From positions 3,100,001 through 3,164,000 of the forward strand of contig NZ_CP027482.1 in NCBI RefSeq assembly GCF_003443875.1: a DNA stretch of 64,000 nucleotides, in the 5' to 3' direction. The notes beneath the pieces were generated by a model. That model saw only the letters and a list, made by a program, of their open reading frames with translations, ran no database searches and was not told the origin of the DNA. Made by a program: the position numbers and the translations under genes. This document shows, one piece after another, positions 7,574-15,324 of the stretch (position 1 is its first letter; every line of letters starts with the position of its first letter). This DNA comes from Aeromicrobium sp. A1-2 (GTDB taxonomy: Bacteria; Actinomycetota; Actinomycetes; Propionibacteriales; Nocardioidaceae).

Positions 7574-7918
7574 TCACACCGGCTCGGCGGAGTCTCGCAG
7601 CGCGGCGAGCAGCCCTTCCTGACCGGCCCACATCGTGGCCAGGATCCGCCGCCCGTAGAGCAACAGCTGCGCCACGTCGGGCGTCGCGAGCGTGTAGAGG
7701 ACCGTTGCGCCCTCCCGGGACGAGCTGACCAATCCAGCCCGTCGAAGCACCGCGAGCTGTTGCGAGAGGTTGGACGACTCGACCTCGATGTCCGCCAGCA
7801 GCTCGTGCACGGGCCGCGGGCCCTCCTGGAGCAGCTCGAGGACGCGGATCCTCACCGGGTGTCCCAGCGTCCGAAACAGCTCGGCCTTGGCCTGGTAGAG
7901 CGGCACGCTGGTGGTCAT
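7574..7918 (-). CDS. ArsR-family winged-helix regulator
   Basis: A 114-residue ArsR/SmtB-type repressor. It has the dimer helix AELFRTLGHPVRIRVLELL, then PVHELLADIEVESSNLSQQLAVLRRAGLVSSSREGATVLYTL, i.e. helix-turn-helix plus wing. The classical metal site ELCVCDL is replaced by HELLADI, so it is probably not an arsenic or cadmium sensor. The ATG at 7918 has GAGG upstream; an ATG at 7945 would add nine residues. A perfect palindrome lies about 50 bp upstream in the divergent gap with pckG, suggesting autoregulation and possibly control of gluconeogenesis. Confidence 0.85.
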   Translation of the reverse strand: MTTSVPLYQAKAELFRTLGHPVRIRVLELLQEGPRPVHELLADIEVESSNLSQQLAVLRRAGLVSSSREGATVLYTLATPDVAQLLLYGRRILATMWAGQEGLLAALRDSAEPV

Positions 7919-7967
7919 GGGGCCTCGTTCCGCAGTGTGGGACATCTCATTTTGTAGATTACATCAC

Positions 7968-7983
7968 TTGAAGAACTCTTCAA
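7968..7983. promoter_or_regulatory. Probable ArsR operator between arsR-like gene and pckG
   Basis: TTGAAGA-AC-TCTTCAA is a perfect 7-2-7 palindrome in an AT-rich gap. Its half-site TTGAA resembles ArsR/SmtB operators. TGTAAT on the minus strand nearby could be the regulator's -10 box. It is 72 bp before the pckG start. Confidence 0.65.
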
Positions 7984-8055
7984 CTGCGATACCTTTCGGT
8001 GAGATACGCGCCACCCGTGAGTGCGTTCTGCAAGGTGAGAGGGCATGATCGAGCG

Positions 8056-9894
8056 ATGGCCGACGTTGACGCAGCACTGGACGAAGCAGGACTCAAGAAC
8101 CCCCGAGTACGTGAATACGTTCACCACTGGGCCGAGCTGACCGGAGCAGACCGGGTCGAGGTGATCAGCGCCTCCGACGACGCGCGACTCATCGCCGAGG
8201 CCCTCGAGGCCGGCGAGCTCGAGCCGGCTGGCGAGGGTCTCTACTACTCGCGCAGCTATGTGAAGGACACCGCGCGCTCCGAGGAGCGCACGATCGTGGC
8301 GACGAACACCCCCGAGGACAAGGGCATCTACAACAACTGGCGGCCCGCCTCGGAGATGCGCCCGATGCTCGAGGACCGCATGCGCGGAGCCCTGCAGGGC
8401 AAGACCATGTACGTCATCCCCTACCTCATGGCACCTCCCGGCAACGTGCTCGCTCCGTGGGCCACTGGCGTGCAGGTGACCGACGCCCGCACCGTGGTCC
8501 TGCACATGATCCGGATGTCACGCGTCGGCGTCGACTTCGTCGAGGGTCTGGAGGACCCCGATCAGTTCGTGCGCGCCGTCCACGTGACCGGCGACCTGGA
8601 GAACCTCGGTCAGGGCACGCCCGACGACCAGCGCTACTTCGTGACGGTCGCCGACGAGCGCACGATCCTGCACTTCGGATCGTCGTACGGCGGAAACGCC
8701 CTGCTCGGCAAGATCGCCCACGGTCTGCGCCAGGCGGCGTACGACGGCTGGGCCTCGCGCAAGTTCCTCGCCGAGCAGTACATGCTGATCGGCATCCACG
8801 ACAAGCAGACCGGCAAGACGCACCACATCTGCGGTGGCTTCCCGAGCGCCTCGGGCAAGACCAACCTCGCGATGATGCTGGCCCCCGATGTGCTGGGCGA
8901 GCGCTACCACGTGTCGTTCTACGGCGATGACATCGCGTGGCTGTGGGTCGACGAGGCCAGCGGCAAGCTCTACGGCATGAACCCGGAGTACGGCGTCTTC
9001 GGTGTCGCAAAGGACACCAACGAGGGCACCAACCCGACCGCGCTGGCGTCCGTCGCCGAGGGCACCGACGCGATCTTCACCAACATCGCGTACAACCCCG
9101 CGACCCACGAGGTCTGGTGGGAGGGCCGCACGCCCGCGCCGCCGGCCGATCCGTCCGGTTGGCTCGACTGGAAGGGCCTCCCGATCACCGATCGCCAGGC
9201 GGGCGACGACAGCCCGTGGGCGCACCCCAACAGCCGGTTCACGACGACGCTGGACAACGTCCCGAACATCGCGCCGGACTACAACGCCTCGACCGGCGTC
9301 CCGATCGACGCGATCATCTTCGGTGGCCGCACCCGCGACCGCGAGCCGCTCATCCGCGCCATCACGGACCTGGCCGAGGGCGTCTACGACGGCCTGACGC
9401 TGGGTGCCGAGGCCACCTCGGCGGCCGAGGGCGTCGAGGGTCAGCTCCGGTATGACCCGATGTCCAACCGTCCGTTCATGGCGTACGGCGAGGGCGATTA
9501 CGCCGAGCACTACCTCAGGATCGTCGGAGCGGCCAAGGACCTGCCGATCTTCGCGCACGTCAACTGGTTCCAGCGCGATCCCGAGGACGGTCACTTCCTG
9601 TGGCCCGGCTACCGCGACAACCTGCGTCCGCTCCTGTGGCTCCTGCAGCTCAAGAACGGCGAGGTCACGGGTCGGCAGACTCCGGTCGGCATCATCCCGA
9701 CCGCCGAGGAGCTCAACCTTGACGGTGTCGACATCACGGCGAAGGACCTCGAAACAGTCCTCTCGATCGACAACGCGCGCTGGCGCCAGGAGATGGGCTT
9801 CCGCGAGGAGCACCTGAAGCAGTTCAGGAACCTGCCCGAGGAGATCTGGGTCGCGCACCGTCGCGTCGCCGCAGCCCTCGACGCCGAGGCGTAG
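8056..9894 (+). CDS. pckG: Phosphoenolpyruvate carboxykinase (GTP)
   Basis: A 612-residue cytosolic enzyme that converts oxaloacetate plus GTP to PEP, CO2 and GDP, the entry step of gluconeogenesis (or anaplerotic in reverse). The kinase P-loop is GGFPSASGKTNLAMM (residues 260-274) with the reactive-cysteine position replaced by Ser264. Other GTP-type markers are MYVIPYLMAPPG, SSYGGNALLGKIAHGLR with the metal-binding Lys, FYGDDIAWL, and FGGRTRDREPLI. The length matches the GTP class (about 600) rather than the ATP class. The ATG at 8056 (MADVDAALDEAG) is preferred to an in-frame ATG 57 bp upstream that lacks homologous sequence. It is monocistronic with a strong terminator. Confidence 0.95.
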   Translation: MADVDAALDEAGLKNPRVREYVHHWAELTGADRVEVISASDDARLIAEALEAGELEPAGEGLYYSRSYVKDTARSEERTIVATNTPEDKGIYNNWRPASEMRPMLEDRMRGALQGKTMYVIPYLMAPPGNVLAPWATGVQVTDARTVVLHMIRMSRVGVDFVEGLEDPDQFVRAVHVTGDLENLGQGTPDDQRYFVTVADERTILHFGSSYGGNALLGKIAHGLRQAAYDGWASRKFLAEQYMLIGIHDKQTGKTHHICGGFPSASGKTNLAMMLAPDVLGERYHVSFYGDDIAWLWVDEASGKLYGMNPEYGVFGVAKDTNEGTNPTALASVAEGTDAIFTNIAYNPATHEVWWEGRTPAPPADPSGWLDWKGLPITDRQAGDDSPWAHPNSRFTTTLDNVPNIAPDYNASTGVPIDAIIFGGRTRDREPLIRAITDLAEGVYDGLTLGAEATSAAEGVEGQLRYDPMSNRPFMAYGEGDYAEHYLRIVGAAKDLPIFAHVNWFQRDPEDGHFLWPGYRDNLRPLLWLLQLKNGEVTGRQTPVGIIPTAEELNLDGVDITAKDLETVLSIDNARWRQEMGFREEHLKQFRNLPEEIWVAHRRVAAALDAEA

Positions 9895-9911
9895 CCAGTA
9901 CGAACCACAGG

Positions 9912-9942
9912 AGCTCCCGGCCAGACAACCTGGCCGGGAGCT
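9912..9942 (+). terminator. Terminator hairpin after pckG
   Basis: AGCTCCCGGCCAG and its complement CTGGCCGGGAGCT form a perfect 13-bp stem with the loop ACAAC, 18 bp after the pckG stop. Only a short T-poor tail follows, as is common in high-GC genomes. Confidence 0.8.
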
Positions 9943-10064
9943 TCTGCGTGGTGCCGGGCGCTCGGATCGTGGGACCTTGGCCCCTGCCCTCGCTGAGCAC
10001 GAGGTCCTAGGATTGATCGGGTACCCGGCACCGCCGATGTCCGTAGCCCCGAAGGAGCCACCGA

Positions 10065-11570
10065 ATGTCGCGCGTCACCAGCCCGGTCCTGACGTCCAAG
10101 ATCATGACCGCGGATGCGGCCGCCTCGTTCATCCACCCGGGCGACAATGTCGGCTTCAGTGGATTCACCGGAGCTGGCTACCCCAAGGCCCTGCCGGAGG
10201 CCCTGGCCTCGCGCATGGAACAAGCGCACCGGGGTGGCGAGGATTTCCGCATCAGCCTGTGGACCGGCGCATCCACAGCGCCAGATGCCGACGGCCTCCT
10301 CGCACGAGCCCACGGCATCTCGTCCCGACTGCCGTACAACTCCGATCCCACCCTGCGCGGCCTGATCAACGCCGGCGAGGTCGCCTACATCGACGAGCAC
10401 CTCAGCCAGTCCGCCCAACGGATGTGGTTCGGCTTCTACGGACGTCTCGACGTCGCGGTCGTCGAGGTCACTGCGGTGATGCCCGACGGCCTTCTTGTCC
10501 CCAGCACGTCGGTCGGCAACAACAAGACGTGGCTCGACCAGGCCGAACGGGTCATCCTCGAGGTCAACGAGTGGCAACCGCGCGCGCTCGAGGGATTTCA
10601 CGACATCTACTACGGGACCGCGCTGCCACCGCACCGGCGGCCCATCCAGCTCACCGAGCCCTTGCAGCGCATCGGGGAGCCCTACTTGCGAGTCGACCCG
10701 GCGAAGGTCGTCGCGGTCGTGCAGACCAACAGCCCGGACCGCAACTCGGACTTCAGCGAGCCGGACGCGGTCTCCCGGGCCATCGCGGGGCACGTGCTCG
10801 ACTTCCTCCGGCACGAGGTCGCGGCGGATCGCATGCCGGCGAGCCTGCTGCCGCTGCAGTCCGGGGTCGGGAACGTCGCGAATGCCGTGCTGGCCGGTCT
10901 CGACGGCAGCGAGTTCACCGGTCTGACTGCCTTCACAGAAGTCATCCAGGACAGCATGCTCGATCTCCTGGACAGCGGCACCCTGAAGGCCGCATCGGCA
11001 ACATCGTTCGGTCTGTCCGACCGGGGTGCTCGCCGATTCATGCAGGACATCGACTCCTACAAGGGCAAGATCGTCCTGCGTAGCGAGGAGATCTCCAACC
11101 ATCCCGAGCTGATCAGACGACTCGGGGTCATCGCGATGAACGGCATGATCGAGGCCGACATCTACGGCAACGTCAACTCCACACACGTCATGGGAAGCGC
11201 CATCATGAACGGCGTCGGCGGCAGTGGTGACTTCACCCGCAACGCGTTCCTGAACTTCTTCCTCAGCCCCTCCACGGCCAAGGGTGGTGCGATCTCGACG
11301 ATCGTGCCGATGGTCAGCCACGTCGACCACACCGAGCACGATGTGCATGTCATCGTCACCGAGCACGGCCTGGCGGACCTGCGTGGGCTGTCGCCCCGAG
11401 CGCGTTCTGCCGTGGTCATCGACCGATGCGTCGACCCTCGGTTTCGCGACCGGCTCCACGACTACTGCGAGCGCGCGTGGTCCGAGCGACCCAGCCATCG
11501 GCACACACCACACCTGCTCGACGAGGCCCTCAGCTGGCACCAGCGTTACCTCGACACCGGCGCGATGTGA
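10065..11570 (+). CDS. Acetyl-CoA hydrolase/transferase family (succinate/acetate CoA-transferase-like)
   Basis: A 501-residue class I CoA-transferase. The catalytic glutamate is probably Glu292 in FTEVIQDSMLDL, the conserved position in succinyl-CoA:acetate CoA-transferases. The GVGNVANAVL loop (267-276) and GVGGSGDF near residue 385 form the CoA site, and HVDHTEHDVHVIVTEHGLADLRGL is the typical C-terminal block. These enzymes exchange CoA between acetate (or propionate) and succinate. AAGGAG precedes the ATG well. It lies downstream of pckG but behind its terminator, so it is separately expressed. Exact acyl preference is not predictable from sequence. Confidence 0.88.
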   Translation: MSRVTSPVLTSKIMTADAAASFIHPGDNVGFSGFTGAGYPKALPEALASRMEQAHRGGEDFRISLWTGASTAPDADGLLARAHGISSRLPYNSDPTLRGLINAGEVAYIDEHLSQSAQRMWFGFYGRLDVAVVEVTAVMPDGLLVPSTSVGNNKTWLDQAERVILEVNEWQPRALEGFHDIYYGTALPPHRRPIQLTEPLQRIGEPYLRVDPAKVVAVVQTNSPDRNSDFSEPDAVSRAIAGHVLDFLRHEVAADRMPASLLPLQSGVGNVANAVLAGLDGSEFTGLTAFTEVIQDSMLDLLDSGTLKAASATSFGLSDRGARRFMQDIDSYKGKIVLRSEEISNHPELIRRLGVIAMNGMIEADIYGNVNSTHVMGSAIMNGVGGSGDFTRNAFLNFFLSPSTAKGGAISTIVPMVSHVDHTEHDVHVIVTEHGLADLRGLSPRARSAVVIDRCVDPRFRDRLHDYCERAWSERPSHRHTPHLLDEALSWHQRYLDTGAM

Positions 11571-11580
11571 CGGTGCGGCC

Positions 11581-12186
11581 TCAGCTGACGCCGGGGTTCT
11601 GGTGCGCGATCGCCGACTCATGTCGCGCTGCCGTGGCGGCACGCGCCTCGGGGGTCCGGCAGGTGCTCATGTGCACCGACACGTCGTCGTGCTGGCCGAC
11701 GAGCTCGGCCTCGAAGCCGGCGTAGCGAAACACCTCGAGCATCGCGTGATTGACCGCGAGGACGTCAGCCACGAAGGTCGTGACGCCCCGGGCCCACGCG
11801 TCCTCGGCGGCCCGCTCCAGCAGCAGGGTGGCGACACCGAGTCCGTGCGCCCCGTCCGCGACGAGGAAAGCCACTTCTGCGCGATCGTCCCCCTCCGGTT
11901 CGACATCGGCTATTCCGAGCAGCCGACCGTCCCGCTCCACGACGTACGTGATGGTGCCGGTGCCTGCGGTGAACAGGTGCCTGACGTGGTGCTCGACGAC
12001 GGTCCTGCCCAGCGTGAAGAAGCGGGTGTAGAGGTCCTCGACGGCTACACCAGCGAACAGATCCTCGACCGCCGGGCGGTCCGACGGACGGAGCTCGCGG
12101 ACGATCGCTACGGTCCCGTCGGCGAGCACGACGGGGTCCGTCACGGTCTCGGACGTCGGCGGGGTGCGCTTGTCGGGGGTGGCCAC
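11581..12186 (-). CDS. GNAT-family N-acetyltransferase
   Basis: A 201-residue acetyltransferase. The GNAT fold is shown by REL-RPSDRPAVEDLFAGV, the central strand DDRAEVAFLVADGAHGLGVATLLLERAAEDAWARG, which holds the acetyl-CoA pyrophosphate loop (G-X-G-X-A, here HGLGVA), and VNHAMLEVFRYAGF. The pattern DLYTRFF is shared with GNAT domains found in acetate-CoA ligase/Pat-like regulators, so protein lysine acetylation is possible. There is no cyclic-nucleotide domain. The start is a GTG. It converges on the CoA-transferase with a 10-bp gap. Confidence 0.8.
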   Translation of the reverse strand: MATPDKRTPPTSETVTDPVVLADGTVAIVRELRPSDRPAVEDLFAGVAVEDLYTRFFTLGRTVVEHHVRHLFTAGTGTITYVVERDGRLLGIADVEPEGDDRAEVAFLVADGAHGLGVATLLLERAAEDAWARGVTTFVADVLAVNHAMLEVFRYAGFEAELVGQHDDVSVHMSTCRTPEARAATAARHESAIAHQNPGVS

Positions 12187-12244
12187 ACCATCAGTCTCGC
12201 GACAATGCGCGCCCGAGAGGATGGGCGACGGTCTGGACTGTTGA

Positions 12245-12481
12245 GGACCTCAGTCCCTGTCCGAGCTCACGCCAGGACCTCATGGCTCAGGAGCCGGCCC
12301 GATCCCGGCCCGGGTAGCTCGGCCACCAGAAGCGCTCCCCGATCACCGTGGCGAGGGCCGGCACCGCACCGCACTCGAGGTGGGCCAGTCGATGTTCGGG
12401 CTCCTCGCCCGGCACATGCGCAAGGTGCTCAACGACTGGGACGATGCTGACCTGGCCCGCGCCGCCGAGGCGGGGTGGTGA
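12245..12481 (+). pseudogene. Orphan C-terminal-like reading frame, probable gene remnant
   Basis: The open frame from 12245 to a TGA at 12481 ends in a protein-like helix (EVGQSMFGLLARHMRKVLND, then WDDADLARAAEAGW). It has no convincing start or ribosome site: the only in-frame ATG is at 12392, giving 29 residues, with a GTG at 12380. I do not recognise the family. A strong plus-strand terminator begins about 50 bp after its stop although no other plus-strand gene ends here. That fits a decayed gene whose 3' end and terminator remain, or a very small gene. Confidence 0.35.
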
Positions 12482-12532
12482 CTTCCCGTCAGGTCGGGGC
12501 TCCGGATCCTCCCGAACACACCGGCCGGAGAC

Positions 12533-12576
12533 AAGAGCAGGGCCTCGACAACCTTCGTCGAGGCCCTGCTCTTTTT
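12533..12576 (+). terminator. Strong rho-independent terminator
   Basis: GAGCAGGGCCTCGAC (12535-12549) pairs perfectly with GTCGAGGCCCTGCTC (12557-12571), extended by AA/TT, and is followed by TTTTT on the plus strand. Read from the minus strand it also lies just after tRNA-Leu, so it may serve both directions. Confidence 0.85.
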
Positions 12577-12580
12577 CCTG

Positions 12581-12663
12581 TGCGCGAGGGGGGATTTGAA
12601 CCCCCACGCCCTTGCGGACACTGGCACCTGAAGCCAGCGCGTCTACCATTCCGCCACTCGCGC
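12581..12663 (-). tRNA. tRNA-Leu (anticodon CAG)
   Basis: The minus strand folds into an 83-nt class II tRNA: acceptor GCGCGAG/CTCGCGC, D-arm with GGTAGACGCG, anticodon loop CTTCAGGT reading CUG codons, an extended variable arm, T-arm GGGGGTTCAAATCCCCC and discriminator A. CCA is not encoded. Confidence 0.95.
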
Positions 12664-12819
12664 GTGGTCCCTGCACGATTGCTCAGGGACCGGCTAATGA
12701 GTCTAACAGGCCCGGAACCGGCCATTTCCGCGCGCCTGTCCTTGATGGAGATGCGGCAGCCGCGGTGACTCCGGATACGATCGCAGGGTACGGACGCGAC
12801 AACAGAAGGGTGGAGGCCG

Positions 12820-13542
12820 ATGGCGGGTGTGCTGCAGCGATTCGAACAACGCCTCGAGGGCGCCGTTTCTGGCGCGTTCGCCCGGGCGTTCCGCAGTGCC
12901 GTGCAACCCGTGGAGATTGCCGCCGCCCTGCAGCGCGAGGTCGACAACTCCGCTCACATCCTGTCGCGCGAGCGGATGCTGGTGCCGAACGTCTTTACCG
13001 TCGAGCTGTCGCCGCCGGACTTCGAGCGGCTCAACCCCTTCAGCACCACCCTGGCCGACGAGTTGTCGACGCTGGTCAACGAGCATGTCGTCGAGCAGCG
13101 CTACACGATGACCGGGCCGCTCGAGATCTCGTTCACGAACGCCCCCGAGCTCAGCACCGGCCGGTTCCGGGTACGCAGCAGGACAAACTCCTCAGTCACC
13201 CCGGTGGCCGGACAGCGGATGACAGAGACCGCGATCCGCGGCTCGAACGTGCTGATCGAGGTCAACGGGATGAAGCACCCGTTGAGCCCGCCCGGTGTCG
13301 TGATCGGCCGGGGCAATGAGGCCGACCTGAAGATCGACGACCCCGGCATCTCCCGGCGACACTGCCAGATCAAGATCCACCAGAGCGGCACCGAGACCAC
13401 CGTGACGGTCGTGGACCTCGACTCGACCAATGGCGTGGTCCTCAACGGGCACCGGGTCAAGACCGGCGTCGTGGTCGACGGGTCAGAGATCCGGCTCGGC
13501 AACACCGTCATCGTGATCCGCATGACGGAGGTCGAGGCATAG
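12820..13542 (+). CDS. fhaA: FhaA, FHA-domain protein with N-terminal DUF3662 domain
   Basis: A 240-residue regulator of peptidoglycan synthesis. Residues 1-115 are the DUF3662 domain (GVLQRFEQRLEGAVSGAFARAF, VQPVEIAAALQREVD). Residues about 145-238 are a forkhead-associated domain that reads phosphothreonine: VIGRGNEADLKIDDPGISRRHCQI and STNGVVLNGHRV. The M. tuberculosis protein is about twice as long because of a linker between the domains, which is nearly absent here. First gene of a six-gene plus-strand run; GGTGGAGG precedes the ATG. It abuts fhaB by one base. Known partners of the family are PknB and phosphorylated MviN; partner use here is inferred. Confidence 0.92.
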   Translation: MAGVLQRFEQRLEGAVSGAFARAFRSAVQPVEIAAALQREVDNSAHILSRERMLVPNVFTVELSPPDFERLNPFSTTLADELSTLVNEHVVEQRYTMTGPLEISFTNAPELSTGRFRVRSRTNSSVTPVAGQRMTETAIRGSNVLIEVNGMKHPLSPPGVVIGRGNEADLKIDDPGISRRHCQIKIHQSGTETTVTVVDLDSTNGVVLNGHRVKTGVVVDGSEIRLGNTVIVIRMTEVEA

Positions 13543-14013
13543 ATGTCCGAACTGACCCTGACCCTGATCAAGCTTGGCTTCCTCGCCGTGCTGTGGCTTT
13601 TCGTACTCTCCGCGGTGTCGGTCATCCGTTCCGACATCTTCGGCACGAAGGCGCCCGCATCGCCGCGCCAGGCCAAGCAGAAGGCGCCGGCGAAGTCCAA
13701 GAGCCGCAGGGCACCGCGTGGCGTGCCGACCCGGCTCCAGGTCGTCTCCGGTCCCAACGCCGGCCAGAGCGTGCCGTTGGGCGACACCCCGATCCTGCTG
13801 GGCCGCGGCACCGATGCCGCGATCAGGCTCGACGACGACTACGTGTCGACCCGACACGCCCGCTTTGCCACCAACGGCGAGCAGTGGTTCGTGGAGGACC
13901 TCGGCTCGACCAACGGCACCTACCTCGGCAGCCAGCGCATCACCTCACCCATCCCGATCGGCCTCGGCATCGCCGTCCGGCTGGGCAAGACCATCGTCGA
14001 GCTGCAGAAGTAG
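13543..14013 (+). CDS. fhaB: FhaB/FipA, membrane-anchored FHA-domain protein
   Basis: A 156-residue protein with one N-terminal membrane helix (LIKLGFLAVLWLFVLSAVSVI, residues 9-29), a basic linker (residues 40-60) and a C-terminal FHA domain: ILLGRGTDAAIRLDDDYVST, STRHARF, EDLGSTNGTYLG. The FHA Arg, Ser and His contacts for phosphothreonine are all present. In mycobacteria FipA links FtsZ and FtsQ and is phosphorylated by PknA; here the kinase would have to be PknB or a distant kinase. It lies directly between fhaA and pstP, 3 bp before the latter. Confidence 0.93.
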   Translation: MSELTLTLIKLGFLAVLWLFVLSAVSVIRSDIFGTKAPASPRQAKQKAPAKSKSRRAPRGVPTRLQVVSGPNAGQSVPLGDTPILLGRGTDAAIRLDDDYVSTRHARFATNGEQWFVEDLGSTNGTYLGSQRITSPIPIGLGIAVRLGKTIVELQK

Positions 14014-14016
14014 TCC

Positions 14017-15324
14017 ATGACCGCCCTGACGTATCGCTATGTCGCGCTGACCGACACCGGTCTGCGCCGAACCGACAACGAGGACTCCGGCTACGCCAGC
14101 GACCGCCTGCTGGTCATCGCGGACGGCATGGGCGGAGCCGCAGCCGGCGAGCTCGCATCGTCCGAGACCATGCACGTCATCCGCCAACTCGACCGAGCCG
14201 ACCCCGACGTCGATGCGTTGACCTCCCTCGAGCACGCCGTCGACGAAGCCAATGAGCGACTCGCCTCGCTCATCACGGCCGACCCCGCGGTGGAGGGCAT
14301 GGGCACGACGCTCGACGCCCTGTTCTGGGACGGCGAGAAGTTCGCGTTCGCCCACATCGGCGATTCACGGGTCTACCGTCTGCGCGGCCAGGACCTCACC
14401 CAGATCAGCAAGGACCACACCTTCGTCCAGAGCCTGATCGACGAGGGCCGAATCTCCCCCGCCGAGGCGCGGGTCCACCCGCACCGATCGCTGATCCTGC
14501 GGGCCATGCTGGGCCGCGACGACAACGCAGCAGACCTGAGCTGGCTGCAGCCCAGGCTCGGCGACCGCTACCTGCTGTGCAGCGATGGTCTGACCGACAT
14601 GGTCACCGACGAAGTGATCCGTCACGCGCTGGGCTCCGAGACGATCGACATGGCGGCGACCGAGCTCGTCCGACTCGCACTCGAGGGCGGTGGCTTCGAC
14701 AACGTCACGGTCGTGATCGCCGAGTTCGTCGAGAAGGGCACCGAGCCGGACGAGCACCTTTCGTCGGCCGACGGACAGCCCCAGCTGGTCGGCGCCGCGG
14801 CGAGCCAGGAGCGGCCGCGCACCGGCGATGCCAGCAGCGGGACCGACAGCGGTCGGCGCAAGGCGTCGGCTCTCGACCCCGAAGAGCTGCGCTATGCGCC
14901 GCGACCCCCGAGCCGCCTGCGCTGGCTCCGCTGGCTCGCAGTGCTCGTCGTCATCATGGCAATCGTCGGCACAGCCGGGGCCTACGCCTACGACTGGTCG
15001 CAGAAGCAGTACTTTGTCGCGGCCGATGGCGGCAAGGTGGCGATCTTCCGCGGGGTCCAGGCAGACATTCCCGGCATCACGCTGCAGCACGTCGAGCAGG
15101 TGACCGACGTCGAGCTGGCCTCGCTGCCTGAGTTCCGTCGCCAGCAGGTCGAGGCGGGCATCGAGGCTTCCAGCAAGGCCGATGCGCAGAAGACCGTCGC
15201 GGAGCTCGACCAGTTCGCCGTCGATCCGACCCCCACACCCACACCCAGCAAGACCCCTACCAAGAAGCCCACACCGACCAAGTCCACGACCGCGGCAGCG
15301 ACGAGCACGATATGGCTTCGGTGA
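14017..15324 (+). CDS. pstP: PstP, membrane PP2C-type Ser/Thr phosphatase
   Basis: A 435-residue phosphatase that reverses PknB signalling. The cytoplasmic PPM domain (1-240) has the metal-binding motifs TDNEDS (19-24), DGMGG (36-40), GTTLDAL, HIGDSRVYR, SDGLTDMV and GGFDNVTVV. A linker leads to one membrane helix (WLAVLVVIMAIVGTAGAYAY, about 307-326), and an extracellular domain ends in a Pro/Thr-rich tail (PTPTPTPSKTPTKK). Its last 13 bases overlap rodA, so translation is probably coupled. Confidence 0.95.
   Translation: MTALTYRYVALTDTGLRRTDNEDSGYASDRLLVIADGMGGAAAGELASSETMHVIRQLDRADPDVDALTSLEHAVDEANERLASLITADPAVEGMGTTLDALFWDGEKFAFAHIGDSRVYRLRGQDLTQISKDHTFVQSLIDEGRISPAEARVHPHRSLILRAMLGRDDNAADLSWLQPRLGDRYLLCSDGLTDMVTDEVIRHALGSETIDMAATELVRLALEGGGFDNVTVVIAEFVEKGTEPDEHLSSADGQPQLVGAAASQERPRTGDASSGTDSGRRKASALDPEELRYAPRPPSRLRWLRWLAVLVVIMAIVGTAGAYAYDWSQKQYFVAADGGKVAIFRGVQADIPGITLQHVEQVTDVELASLPEFRRQQVEAGIEASSKADAQKTVAELDQFAVDPTPTPTPSKTPTKKPTPTKSTTAAATSTIWLR

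Noticed and set aside
12535-12663. Integrative element attached at tRNA-Leu
   Set aside because: No integrase gene and no second copy of the tRNA 3' end were seen in the window.
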